From Avibacterium gallinarum (lineage in GTDB: Bacteria; Pseudomonadota; Gammaproteobacteria; Enterobacterales; Pasteurellaceae): 64,000 nt of DNA. The notes under the pieces were generated by a model. It had not been told where the DNA came from. It did no database searches and saw nothing but the letters and a program-made list of their open reading frames with translations. Every line of letters starts with the position of its first letter. The first letter of the stretch is position 1. Below are positions 46,041-54,778 of this stretch, piece by piece. A program made the position numbers and the translations under genes. The stretch covers positions 93,637 through 157,636 of the forward strand of contig NZ_PQVJ01000019.1 of assembly GCF_002921135.1 (NCBI RefSeq), given 5' to 3'.

Positions 46041-47234
46041 TTGAGCGAAAAAACGATTCATAAACCCAGCTTTATTTTCATTTTGACCCTTGGGCTACTT
46101 TCAATGTTGCCGCCGCTTGGGGTAGATATGTATTTGCCTGCCTTTTTGCGAATGTCGCAAGATTTGCACGTTAGCCCTGAGCAAATTCAGCATACCCTAA
46201 CCTTTTTCGCTTATGGTATGGCGGCAGGACAGCTTTTCTGGGGGCCTGTGGGCGATAGCTATGGGCGTAAACCCATTATTCTGTTAGGCGTGATTGTCAG
46301 CGCTATTACTGCGTTAATTCTCACGACAATCAATCAAATTGGCAGTTTTACCGTGCTACGCTTTATGCAAGGCTTTTTTGGCGCAGCGCCCGTAGTTTTA
46401 GTAGGCGCATTATTACGCGATCTTTTCAGTAAAAATGAACTTTCACGCACAATGTCCACAATCACCCTTGTATTTATGATCGCCCCACTGGTTGCACCAA
46501 TTATTGGTGGCTATTTGGTAACTTATTTCCATTGGCACTCTATCTTTTATGTGATTGCGGTAATGGGCGCACTGAGTACCTTGTTGGTATTTTTCATCAT
46601 TCCTGAAACCCATAAAAAAGAAAATCGTATTCCTTTACGCTTAAATATTGTAGTGCGCAATTTTGTGAATTTATGGCAGAAAAAAGAAGTGTTGGGTTAT
46701 ATGTTTATGAGCGCCTTTGGCTTTGGTGGCTTGTTTGCGTTCTTAACTGCGGGATCGATCGTATATATCGGCATTTATGGTATTCCCGAGCAAAACTTTG
46801 GCTATTTCTTTATGCTGAATATTAGCGTGATGACCTTAGGTTCGTTTTTAAACGGGCGCTTGGTAACCAAAGTTGGCGCAGAAAAAATGCTACAAACAGG
46901 CTTGATTATTCAATTCATTGCGGCGATTTGGCTATTATTAGTGGTGTTTTTCGATCTCGGCTTTTGGTCAATGGCCATTGGCGTGGCATTGTTTGTAGGG
47001 CAGAATTCACTCATTAGCTCAAACGCAATGGCATCAATTTTAGAAAAATTCCCTGCAATGGCTGGCACAGCAAATTCAATGGTAGGCAGTGTGCGTTTCG
47101 GCACAGGTGCTTGTGTGGGATCGCTCGTTGCATTAATGAAAATTAATAGCGCCGCGCCAATGCTTTTAACCATGGTAGGTTGCTCATTTTTAGCGGTCAG
47201 CTGCTATTATTTCTTAACCTATAAGCGCTTATAA
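46041..47234 (+). CDS. bcr: Bcr/CflA-family multidrug efflux transporter
   Basis: A 397-residue major facilitator protein with about 12 membrane segments. The start is a TTG at 46041 with AAGGATA upstream. The family signature M-Y-L-P-A-F lies near residue 30, and motif A, G-P-V-G-D-S-Y-G-R-K-P, near 67-77. It would export drugs such as bicyclomycin or sulfonamides, or cysteine and dipeptides, by proton exchange. Specificity is not readable. Its last six bases overlap the end of the converging regulator gene. Confidence 0.92.
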   Translation: MSEKTIHKPSFIFILTLGLLSMLPPLGVDMYLPAFLRMSQDLHVSPEQIQHTLTFFAYGMAAGQLFWGPVGDSYGRKPIILLGVIVSAITALILTTINQIGSFTVLRFMQGFFGAAPVVLVGALLRDLFSKNELSRTMSTITLVFMIAPLVAPIIGGYLVTYFHWHSIFYVIAVMGALSTLLVFFIIPETHKKENRIPLRLNIVVRNFVNLWQKKEVLGYMFMSAFGFGGLFAFLTAGSIVYIGIYGIPEQNFGYFFMLNISVMTLGSFLNGRLVTKVGAEKMLQTGLIIQFIAAIWLLLVVFFDLGFWSMAIGVALFVGQNSLISSNAMASILEKFPAMAGTANSMVGSVRFGTGACVGSLVALMKINSAAPMLLTMVGCSFLAVSCYYFLTYKRL

Positions 47235-47627
47235 TTTCGTTTTTTCCGTTAGCCCTGAAAGAATAGAACAATCAGGGCTATCATTCCCTTGGCAAGAACA
47301 ATGCCAGCGCTGCAACAAATCCAACATTTCTTGTAAGCTCGCAATCTTATCTTTTAGCTCTGTAATATGTTGTTCTGTAATGGCTTTTACTTCGCGACTG
47401 GTGCGATTAGGATCGCTATTTAACCTTAATAATTCGCGAATTTGTTGCAATGAAAATCCCACTTTACGCGCGTTACTAATAAAGCGCAGCTGGCTTAAAT
47501 CCTGCTCAGAATAAAAGCGATAACCCGATAAAGTGCGTTGTGCCTCAGGCAATAATCCCGCTTTTTCATAATCCCGAATTTGCTTGGCGGATAAACCTGC
47601 TTTCTCGGCTGCTTGGCTGATGTTCAT
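47229..47627 (-). CDS. cueR: MerR-family metal regulator, CueR-like
   Basis: A protein of 132 residues from the ATG at 47627 (an upstream ATG at 47639 is possible). The N-terminal winged helix is of MerR type (I-S-Q-A-A-E-K-A-G-L-S-A-K-Q-I-R-D-Y-E). After the dimer helix, the metal loop C-S-C-Q-G-N-D-S-P-D-C holds cysteines spaced like the copper ligands of CueR. That suggests a Cu(I)/Ag(I)/Au(I) sensor. No copper exporter is in the window. It is divergent from eptA, and no clear CueR box (ACCTTCC/GGAAGGT) is seen in the 107-bp gap, so its target is probably elsewhere. Confidence 0.85.
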   Translation of the reverse strand: MNISQAAEKAGLSAKQIRDYEKAGLLPEAQRTLSGYRFYSEQDLSQLRFISNARKVGFSLQQIRELLRLNSDPNRTSREVKAITEQHITELKDKIASLQEMLDLLQRWHCSCQGNDSPDCSILSGLTEKTKL

Positions 47628-47734
47628 TTTTTTCCCCATTTTATTTGTAAGTTTTCGTAAAGAACTTTTTAATTTTTTATCTGACTAATTCAACGACTAT
47701 TCAATGATAATCTTAAAATTAGGAAATTCTTTTT

Positions 47735-49360
47735 ATGTTATTTTCTCGGTTTAAATTAAAAAGCTCAACCCTTATTGCACTGGTTGCGCTTTATTTTACT
47801 TTAGTACTAAATATTGCATTTTACAAAAAAGTGTGGGCGCTGCACCCATTTGCGGGGCAGCCGGAAGATTATTTTCTTCTCACCGTTCCCATCTTTATTT
47901 TCTTTACGCTAAATGCGGTTTTTCAGCTTTTTGCATTGCCTATTTTGCACAAAGTGATTATTCCGCTGTTGCTGATTATTAGTGCCGCCATTGGCTATCA
48001 AGCCTTATTTTATGATGTGCATTTCACCACGGATATGCTCGAAAATGTGCTGCAAACCACGCCTGCGGAAAGTGTTCGTATGCTCACTTGGCAATATCTC
48101 GCGTGGATTGCGTTTTTTGGCATGTTGCCAGCCATTTTATACATTATAGTAAAGGTGGATTATCGCACTTGGTGGAAAGAGCTTGGTTTGCGCGTGGGCT
48201 TGATCGCTCTTTCTGGCGTAGTGATTTGGGGCATTGCGAAAGGTTTTTATCAAGATTACGCCGCCTTTGTTCGCAATAATAAGCCCGTTGTGAGCTTGCT
48301 TGTACCGTCTAATTTCATTAGTGCAGGCGTGAATAAAGTGAAACGCGTGCGTGAAGCCAATCGCCCTTATGAACAAATCGGTTTAGATGCACAACAAGCT
48401 AAACCTGATGAATATCGCCATTTCACCGTGATTGTGGTGGGCGAAACCACGCGTGCGCAAAACTGGGGGCTGAATGGCTACGCACGCCAGACCACACCAA
48501 AACTGGCAGCGCGTGGCAAAGACATCATCAATTTCACAGACGTTTCCAGCTGTGGCACATCAACCGCCATTTCCGTGCCTTGTATGTTCTCCTATCTCAC
48601 TCAAGCCCAATACAATGGTGGCAAAGCGCAAAAAATGGATAATTTGCTCGATGTGCTACAACGTGCAGACGTGAATATTTTCTGGCTAGATAATAACAGC
48701 GATTGCAAAGGCGTTTGCTTGCGTGTGCCAAATGAAGTTACTAATATGAAAACGCCAGAATACTGTACAGACGGCGAATGTTTAGATGAGATTTTGCTGA
48801 AAGATTTCGACAAAATTCTTAATGAAAGCCAAAAAGATACGGTGCTGATTTTGCATACTATCGGCAGCCACGGGCCGACCTATTACGAACGCTACACGCC
48901 AGAATTTAAAAAGTTTGTGCCAACTTGCGACACAAACGAAATTCAAACTTGTAGCAACGAACAATTAGTGAATACGTACGATAACGGTATTTTGTATATT
49001 GATAATTTCCTTGATCAAGTGATCCAAAAACTGGAACACCGTGATGATTTGGAAAGTGCGGTATATTATGTGTCAGATCACGGTGAATCCCTTGGTGAGG
49101 ACGGCATTTATCTGCACGGCACGCCTTATGCCATCGCGCCAGATTATCAAATCAAAGTGCCGATGTTCTTTTGGTTTTCCAAAACGTGGCAGCAAAATGA
49201 AGGCGTGGATTTAGACTGCCTGCGCCACAACGCCAGCGCCCAGCATTATTCCCACGATAATTTATTTAGCACCGTGATTGGAATGATGGATATGAATTTA
49301 AAAACGGACGTATATCAAAAGGATTTGGATATTTTGGCGAGTTGCAAAAAAGCGCATTAA
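47735..49360 (+). CDS. eptA: lipid A phosphoethanolamine transferase, EptA type
   Basis: A 541-residue inner-membrane enzyme. Five N-terminal membrane segments (about 12-170) precede a periplasmic sulfatase-like domain. The nucleophile threonine is in V-V-G-E-T-T-R (Thr238), with V-S-S-C-G-T-S-T-A and Y-V-S-D-H-G-E-S-L-G supplying zinc ligands. Several disulfide-type cysteines are present. It moves phosphoethanolamine from phosphatidylethanolamine to lipid A or core sugar, lowering surface charge. In relatives such enzymes reduce polymyxin binding. The precise acceptor is uncertain. It ends at an uptake-signal dyad shared with bcp. Confidence 0.92.
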   Translation: MLFSRFKLKSSTLIALVALYFTLVLNIAFYKKVWALHPFAGQPEDYFLLTVPIFIFFTLNAVFQLFALPILHKVIIPLLLIISAAIGYQALFYDVHFTTDMLENVLQTTPAESVRMLTWQYLAWIAFFGMLPAILYIIVKVDYRTWWKELGLRVGLIALSGVVIWGIAKGFYQDYAAFVRNNKPVVSLLVPSNFISAGVNKVKRVREANRPYEQIGLDAQQAKPDEYRHFTVIVVGETTRAQNWGLNGYARQTTPKLAARGKDIINFTDVSSCGTSTAISVPCMFSYLTQAQYNGGKAQKMDNLLDVLQRADVNIFWLDNNSDCKGVCLRVPNEVTNMKTPEYCTDGECLDEILLKDFDKILNESQKDTVLILHTIGSHGPTYYERYTPEFKKFVPTCDTNEIQTCSNEQLVNTYDNGILYIDNFLDQVIQKLEHRDDLESAVYYVSDHGESLGEDGIYLHGTPYAIAPDYQIKVPMFFWFSKTWQQNEGVDLDCLRHNASAQHYSHDNLFSTVIGMMDMNLKTDVYQKDLDILASCKKAH

Positions 49361-49377
49361 TAAAAATCACGAAAAAC

Positions 49378-49418
49378 AAAGTGCGGTAGAAAAATTTAAA
49401 AAATTTGCACCGCACTTT
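49378..49418. terminator. uptake-signal dyad between eptA and bcp
   Basis: AAAGTGCGGT (49378-49387) and ACCGCACTTT (49409-49418) with internal AAATTT/AAATTT pairing. It lies between converging genes and can end both. Confidence 0.85.
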
Positions 49419-49436
49419 AATTTGAGCAGTCAGAGA

Positions 49437-49904
49437 TTATTTTTGTGTTAAATAATCTAGCACCACTTGATGATGTTCACCGGTTTTAAATTTCTCAAAC
49501 ACTTTTTCGATTTTGCCTTGTTCATCAATTAAGAAGCTAATGCGATGAATGCCGTCATAGGTTTTACCCATAAATTTTTTCTCACCCCATACGCCAAATT
49601 GTTCAGCGACTTGGTGATCTTCATCGGAAAGCAGCGTGAAATTCAAGGCTTTTTTCTCGGCGAAATTAGCGAGCTTTTTTGGGCTATCAGGGCTAATGCC
49701 AAGAATTACGACATTGAGTTTTTCAAGTTCCGCTTTGCTATCGCGCAGTCCGCAGGCTTGTGTAGTGCAACCGGGCGTGAGGGCTTTGGGATAGAAATAA
49801 ACCAAGACTTTTTTGCCTTTAAAATCGGTAAGCGAAACTAGTTGCTCGTTTTGATCAAGTAAAGCAAAGTGCGGGGCAAAATCGCCCGCTTTTAATGTTT
49901 GCAT
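49437..49904 (-). CDS. bcp: thioredoxin-dependent thiol peroxidase (peroxiredoxin Q)
   Basis: A 155-residue peroxiredoxin from the ATG at 49904; the frame to 49991 runs into the dapA promoter region and is rejected. The peroxidatic cysteine is Cys46 in A-L-T-P-G-C-T-T-Q, with the resolving Cys51 five residues on, as in E. coli Bcp. It reduces hydrogen peroxide and organic hydroperoxides using thioredoxin. It is divergent from dapA, a common neighbour pair. Confidence 0.96.
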   Translation of the reverse strand: MQTLKAGDFAPHFALLDQNEQLVSLTDFKGKKVLVYFYPKALTPGCTTQACGLRDSKAELEKLNVVILGISPDSPKKLANFAEKKALNFTLLSDEDHQVAEQFGVWGEKKFMGKTYDGIHRISFLIDEQGKIEKVFEKFKTGEHHQVVLDYLTQK

Positions 49905-50042
49905 AGTAAATATCCTTAAAAATTTGATGTTATTGAGAAAAAATGCAAAAAATTGCTTGCAAATTTTGGTTATTTTAGCGATCTTAAACAAACTTTTTCA
50001 AGCAAACTCAATAGACATAACAAAAATAATTCGGAGGTCTTT

Positions 50043-50939
50043 ATGTCAGTAACGAATCCTTTATTTTACGGTAGTATTACCGCGTTGATTACCCCTATGG
50101 ACTCACACGGTGAGGTCGATTTTGACGCACTAAAAAAATTGGTTGAGTATCATATCGCTGCGGGAACGCACGGTATTGTGTCTGTGGGAACAACAGGGGA
50201 ATCTGCCACATTAAGCATAGAGGAAAACGTTAAAACAATTTTGAAGACCGTTGAATTTGCCGATGGACGTATCCCTGTAATTGCTGGTGCGGGTGCAAAT
50301 GCCACCAGCGAAGCCATTACAATGACAAAATTATTAAACGGCAGCGGCGTTGCGGGTTGTTTGTCTGTGGTGCCTTATTACAACAAACCAACGCAAGAAG
50401 GAATGTATCAACACTTTAAAGCAATTGCAGAATGCACTGATTTACCACAAATTTTATATAACGTGCCGGGACGTACAGGCAGCGATATGCAGCCTGAAAC
50501 TGTGGGGCGTTTAGCACAAATTGATAATATTGTGGCAATCAAAGAAGCAACAGGTGATGTGAGCCGCGTAGCGAAAATTAAACAGCTTGCAGGTGAAGAT
50601 TTCATCGTGTTAAGTGGTGATGATGCGACAGGGTTAGAAAGTATCAAAGCTGGCGGTGAAGGGGTGATCTCGGTAACAAATAACATCGCTGCCGCAGATA
50701 TGGCGAAAATGTGTGAGCTTGCTTTAGCGGGTAAATTTGATGAAGCAGAGGTGATCAACCAGCGTTTAATGGCATTACACAAAGATCTTTTTGTTGAATC
50801 TAACCCAATTCCTGTGAAATGGGCGGCTTATAAATTAGGTTTAATTCCAGAGCCAGTGTTGCGTTTACCACTGACAACATTAAGTGAAGCGGCACAACCA
50901 AAAGTGATTGAAGCCTTGAAAATCGCGGGATTATTATAA
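50043..50939 (+). CDS. dapA: 4-hydroxy-tetrahydrodipicolinate synthase
   Basis: A 298-residue class I aldolase-type enzyme, starting at the ATG at 50043 with CGGAGGT upstream. G-T-T-G-E-S-A-T-L lies near residues 43-51, the catalytic tyrosine in Y-N-V-P-G-R-T near 137-143, and the Schiff-base lysine in A-I-K-E-A-T-G-D near 164-171. It condenses pyruvate with aspartate semialdehyde, the first step of the lysine and diaminopimelate pathway. bamC follows, as in E. coli, after a hairpin. Confidence 0.97.
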   Translation: MSVTNPLFYGSITALITPMDSHGEVDFDALKKLVEYHIAAGTHGIVSVGTTGESATLSIEENVKTILKTVEFADGRIPVIAGAGANATSEAITMTKLLNGSGVAGCLSVVPYYNKPTQEGMYQHFKAIAECTDLPQILYNVPGRTGSDMQPETVGRLAQIDNIVAIKEATGDVSRVAKIKQLAGEDFIVLSGDDATGLESIKAGGEGVISVTNNIAAADMAKMCELALAGKFDEAEVINQRLMALHKDLFVESNPIPVKWAAYKLGLIPEPVLRLPLTTLSEAAQPKVIEALKIAGLL

Positions 50940-50959
50940 TTTTTAGTAAAAATTCACTG

Positions 50960-50985
50960 AGGGGCGTTGAGTAGTCAATGCCCCT
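50960..50985 (+). terminator. hairpin between dapA and bamC
   Basis: An 11-bp stem starting AGGGGCGTTGA (one G-T pair) with four-base loop GTAG, then TAAACTTTTC. It may partly terminate dapA transcripts ahead of bamC. Confidence 0.7.
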
Positions 50986-51051
50986 TAAACTTTTCTGCAT
51001 TCTGATTGTCAAAACTGGCAATGAAATTTGTTTAACCTTGAGGATAAATTG

Positions 51052-52056
51052 ATGAAAAAGTGGTTATTAAGCACGCCAATTTTAATGACATTAGTGGCTT
51101 GTTCAGCAAGCAATGAAAGTAAACAGCAAGCTAATGATAACTTTGAAAAATACGCTGAACAGCAAGTGGTTTTTGCACCCCTAGCAAGCGGTGGGGTAAA
51201 TTTACCTGCACAAGATAACACTTATGCATTGCCGCAGCTTAATAAACAAGCACATCAAAAAGTGGATATTCGCCCACCAAGCACACCAATCGCAGTGATT
51301 AATAATTCCATTGCACAGTTTGACGGTGAGCGTTCTTTGATTGTTTATCCCTCATCGAAAGAAGCAGTTTATAGCTTAAATCAAGTAGCACGTTTATTAA
51401 AAGAACAAGGGATTACTTATCAATATCAAGATAATCGTATCGAAACTAGTTGGGCGGCAACGGGGCGTGCCGATGATATTGGAGACACACAAATTCGTTA
51501 TTTGATTGAGCAAGTGCAATATCAAGGGGCGAGTGCGCTGGTTGTGTCAATTCTGCAAATGAAACGCGATAATATTATTTTCACCCCAACAGTGGCACAA
51601 AAGCAGCGTTATACCTCTGATCGTTTAAATCAGCTGATTGGTGAGTTAAATACGGCGTATCGTAAACAGCAAAGTGAATTAAATAGCACTGCAGTAACGC
51701 CAATTCAAACGCAATTAACCACAGATATAAACGGTCGTGCGGCATTAGCGTTAAATGCACCTTTTAACCAAGCGTGGCAACGTTTGCGTGGGGCGTTAAA
51801 TCAAGTAGGATTTGAAACCACGTCAGAAAATCCGGGGCGTGGCTATCGTGAATTAAAATATAGTCCATTAGAAAAAACAGAATGGGCGAGATTTGGCGTG
51901 GCTTCGCCTGAATTAGAAAAAGGCGAGTATGCAATGCAACTTTCTGATTTAGGCAGACAAAGTGCAGTGGTGATTAGCGATGAAGACGGCAATGCGCTTT
52001 CGGGTAATCAAGCACAGTCTATTTACCAAGCCTTGCAAGCGATTTTAGCCAAATAA
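51052..52056 (+). CDS. bamC: outer-membrane assembly lipoprotein BamC
   Basis: A 334-residue lipoprotein from the ATG at 51052 with GAGGATA upstream. The signal peptide ends in the lipobox L-V-A-C, with lipidated Cys17. An unstructured stretch, which wraps around BamD in E. coli, is followed by two helix-grip domains. The second starts near L-N-A-P-F-N-Q-A-W-Q-R-L. It is part of the BAM complex that inserts beta-barrel proteins, and by inference would help assemble the large adhesin's anchor. It follows dapA as in enteric bacteria. Confidence 0.92.
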   Translation: MKKWLLSTPILMTLVACSASNESKQQANDNFEKYAEQQVVFAPLASGGVNLPAQDNTYALPQLNKQAHQKVDIRPPSTPIAVINNSIAQFDGERSLIVYPSSKEAVYSLNQVARLLKEQGITYQYQDNRIETSWAATGRADDIGDTQIRYLIEQVQYQGASALVVSILQMKRDNIIFTPTVAQKQRYTSDRLNQLIGELNTAYRKQQSELNSTAVTPIQTQLTTDINGRAALALNAPFNQAWQRLRGALNQVGFETTSENPGRGYRELKYSPLEKTEWARFGVASPELEKGEYAMQLSDLGRQSAVVISDEDGNALSGNQAQSIYQALQAILAK

Positions 52057-52058
52057 AT

Positions 52059-52112
52059 TGTCATCAAGTAGTTCTTTGATGACACAGGGCGAGCCAGAAT
52101 GTTCGCCCTTCG
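52059..52112 (+). terminator. tandem hairpins after bamC
   Basis: TGTCATCAA/TTGATGACA (52059-52067 and 52076-52084), then AGGGCGA/TCGCCCT (52086-52092 and 52103-52109) followed by TCGTTTT. The second has terminator form. Confidence 0.75.
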
Positions 52113-52178
52113 TTTTAACGATCATAATCCGCAAAAATAAAGTGCGGTCTTTTTTTATCAAATTTTTAAGGGCAAAAA

Positions 52179-53024
52179 ATGCTGAGTTATCGTCATAGCT
52201 TCCACGCAGGCAACTTTGCCGATGTGCTAAAACACATTGTGCAAATGCTGATTATTGAAAGTCTGCAGCAAAAAGACAAAGGCTTTTATTATTTAGATAC
52301 CCACGCTGGTGTGGGGCATTATCGCTTATTCGGCAATGAAGCTGAAAAAACCGGTGAATATAAAGAAGGAATCGGGCGTTTATGGGATCAAACAGAAATG
52401 CCTGAAGAAGTGGCGGGTTATGTCGCCCTTATTAAGAAACTGAATTATGGCGGCAAATCGCTACGATATTACGCAGGATCACCGCTGATCGCCGCACATT
52501 TATTGCGTCCGCAAGATCGTGCCTTATTAACGGAGCTACACCCAGCAGATTTTCCATTATTACGCAATAATTTCAAAGAATTTGATAATGTTACTACTAA
52601 ACGCGATAACGGCTTTCAGCAAATTAAAGCCACGCTGCCACCCAAAGAAAGACGCGGGCTGATTTTGATCGATCCCCCTTATGAATTAAAAGAAGATTAT
52701 GATTTGGTGGTAAAAGCCATTGAAGAAGGGGTAAAACGTTTTGCCACGGGCATTTATGCTATTTGGTATCCTGTGGTGCTACGTCAGCAAACCAAACGTA
52801 TTATAAAGGGACTGGAAAACACCGGCATTCGCAAAATTTTACAAATTGAAATGGCGGTGCGTCCTGATTCCGATCAACGTGGAATGACCGCAAGCGGAAT
52901 GATTGTGGTTAATCCCCCTTGGCAGCTAGAAGCGCAAATGAAAAAAATTCTGCCTTATTTAACCAAAACCCTTGTGCCAGAAGGAACGGGCAGTTGGAAG
53001 GTGGAATGGATTACACCAGAGTAA
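52179..53024 (+). CDS. rlmJ: 23S rRNA (adenine-2030-N6)-methyltransferase
   Basis: A 281-residue methyltransferase. The opening M-L-S-Y-R-H-S-F-H-A-G-N-F-A-D-V-L-K-H is characteristic of RlmJ. The cofactor motif D-T-H-A-G-V-G near residues 40-46 and the catalytic D-P-P-Y in L-I-L-I-D-P-P-Y near 161-168 are intact. It methylates A2030 of 23S rRNA. Single gene. An uptake signal lies about 30 bp upstream. Confidence 0.96.
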   Translation: MLSYRHSFHAGNFADVLKHIVQMLIIESLQQKDKGFYYLDTHAGVGHYRLFGNEAEKTGEYKEGIGRLWDQTEMPEEVAGYVALIKKLNYGGKSLRYYAGSPLIAAHLLRPQDRALLTELHPADFPLLRNNFKEFDNVTTKRDNGFQQIKATLPPKERRGLILIDPPYELKEDYDLVVKAIEEGVKRFATGIYAIWYPVVLRQQTKRIIKGLENTGIRKILQIEMAVRPDSDQRGMTASGMIVVNPPWQLEAQMKKILPYLTKTLVPEGTGSWKVEWITPE

Positions 53025-53141
53025 GAATTTACCGATTAGATTAATTAGTCGCTTTACCTCGTATTTTTCGGCAAAATAAGCGCAGATTTATTATGGGCTT
53101 TTCGCATTTACAGCCCAATTCACCAATTTAGGGAGTTAAAA

Positions 53142-54497
53142 ATGACAAAACATTATGATTACATCGCCATTGGTGGCGGAAGTGGCGGTATCGCTTCAAT
53201 TAACCGTGCGGCAAGCTATGGCAAAAAATGTGCCATTATTGAAGCAAAAGAACTAGGCGGAACCTGTGTAAACGTGGGCTGCGTGCCGAAAAAAGTGATG
53301 TGGTATGGCGCACAAGTGGCAGAAGCGATCAATCTGTATGCGCCAGATTATGGCTTTGATGTTGCGGTAAAAGACTTTGATTTCAGTAAGTTAGTGGAAA
53401 ATCGTCAGGCTTATATTGGACGTATCCACAATTCTTATAACAATGTATTAGCTAAAAATAACGTGGACGTGATCGAAGGCTTTGCCAAATTTGTTGATGC
53501 CCACACCGTTGAAGTAAACGGCGAGAAAATCACTGCAGACCATATTTTGATCGCTACAGGGGCTTATCCTGCTCACCCTGAAATTAAGGGTGCAGAATAT
53601 GGCATTGATTCTGACGGCGTATTTGAATTAAATGCGTTACCAAAATCCGTTGCAGTTGTCGGCGCAGGTTACATCGCAGTGGAATTAGCGGGTGTATTAA
53701 ACAGCCTAGGCGTGGACACTCACCTATTCGTGCGTAAACAAAGCCCATTGCGTAGCTTTGATCCACTTATCGTAGAAACCCTCGTGGAAGTGATGGCACA
53801 AGATGGCATTCATCTGCACACTCACGCCATTCCAAAAGAAGTGGTTAAAAATGCTGACGGTTCTTTCACCTTAAAATTAGAAGATGGACGTGAGCAAACT
53901 GTTGAAAAAGTGATTTGGGCAATTGGTCGTAAACCAAATACGGCAAATATCAACCTTGCAGCAGCAGGCGTGGAAACTAACGATAAAGGTTTCATTAAAG
54001 TAGATAAATATCAAAACACCAATGTAAAAGGCATTTATGCGGTGGGTGATATTATTGAAGGAGGCATTGAACTCACCCCTGTTGCCGTTGCTGCCGGACG
54101 CCGTTTGTCTGAGCGTTTATTCAACAATAAACCAAACGAGCATTTAGATTACAATCTTGTGCCAACCGTAGTGTTTAGCCACCCGCCAATCGGCACTATC
54201 GGCTTAACTGAGCCGCAAGCCATTGAGCAATATGGCGCAGAAAACGTGAAAGTGTATAAATCATCATTCACGCCAATGTACAGCGCGGTAACCCAACATC
54301 GCCAACCTTGTCGAATGAAATTGGTTTGCGTGGGCAAAGATGAAAAAATTGTCGGCCTACACGGCATTGGTTTTGGTGTTGATGAAATGATCCAAGGCTT
54401 TGCCGTTGCCATTAAAATGGGCGCAACCAAAGCGGATTTCGACAACACCGTTGCTATTCACCCAACGGGTTCAGAAGAATTTGTAACAATGCGTTAA
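53142..54497 (+). CDS. gor: glutathione reductase
   Basis: A 451-residue flavoprotein of the disulfide reductase family. FAD motif G-G-G-S-G-G lies near residues 11-16. The redox disulfide is G-G-T-C-V-N-V-G-C (Cys42 and Cys47). The NADPH fold is [11 protein letters not shown] near 174-184, and the C-terminal active-site histidine is in A-I-H-P-T-G-S-E-E near 440-448. It regenerates reduced glutathione with NADPH, complementing GshAB. GGGAG precedes the ATG. Confidence 0.97.
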   Translation: MTKHYDYIAIGGGSGGIASINRAASYGKKCAIIEAKELGGTCVNVGCVPKKVMWYGAQVAEAINLYAPDYGFDVAVKDFDFSKLVENRQAYIGRIHNSYNNVLAKNNVDVIEGFAKFVDAHTVEVNGEKITADHILIATGAYPAHPEIKGAEYGIDSDGVFELNALPKSVAVVGAGYIAVELAGVLNSLGVDTHLFVRKQSPLRSFDPLIVETLVEVMAQDGIHLHTHAIPKEVVKNADGSFTLKLEDGREQTVEKVIWAIGRKPNTANINLAAAGVETNDKGFIKVDKYQNTNVKGIYAVGDIIEGGIELTPVAVAAGRRLSERLFNNKPNEHLDYNLVPTVVFSHPPIGTIGLTEPQAIEQYGAENVKVYKSSFTPMYSAVTQHRQPCRMKLVCVGKDEKIVGLHGIGFGVDEMIQGFAVAIKMGATKADFDNTVAIHPTGSEEFVTMR

Positions 54498-54533
54498 TGT
54501 TAAGTGCGGTGTAAATTTTCATCATTTTTAATC

Positions 54534-54563
54534 AATCCAACCTTTCGGGGTTGGATTTTTTAT
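54534..54563 (+). terminator. gor terminator
   Basis: AATCCAACC/GGTTGGATT stem (54534-54542 and 54549-54557), loop TTTCGG, T-rich tail. Confidence 0.93.
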
Positions 54564-54712
54564 TTATCTACGCACAAATTGAATGTTTTTTAATCTTTTT
54601 CTTTCCTGAAAAGAGAAAAAATAAAATTTATGTGAAAAAATGACCGCACTTTTAATTTGAATGGGGTACACTGAACGGCATAAATCTTATTTAGCATAAT
54701 TTGTGTTGCGAA

Positions 54713-54740
54713 CTTGAACTTTGCTAAATTGCCCCAATAT
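54713..54740 (+). promoter_or_regulatory. sigma-32 (heat-shock) promoter of lon
   Basis: CTTGAA at 54713-54718, a 13-bp spacer, and CCCCAATAT at 54732-54740. This agrees with the sigma-32 pattern CTTGAAA-N11-14-CCCCATNT. The lon start is 39 bp further on. lon is a known heat-shock gene in E. coli. Confidence 0.85.
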
Positions 54741-54778
54741 GGGAGAGTAATTTCAAGTTTTAAGGAAAGAGAGAAAAT

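Noticed and set aside
47640..47734. CueR operator in the cueR-eptA gap
   Set aside because: No ACCTTCC/GGAAGGT-type dyad with a long promoter spacer could be found.
49953..50042. N-terminal extension of dapA overlapping the bcp upstream region
   Set aside because: The internal ATG at 50043 has a strong CGGAGGT ribosome site and matches the normal DapA start.
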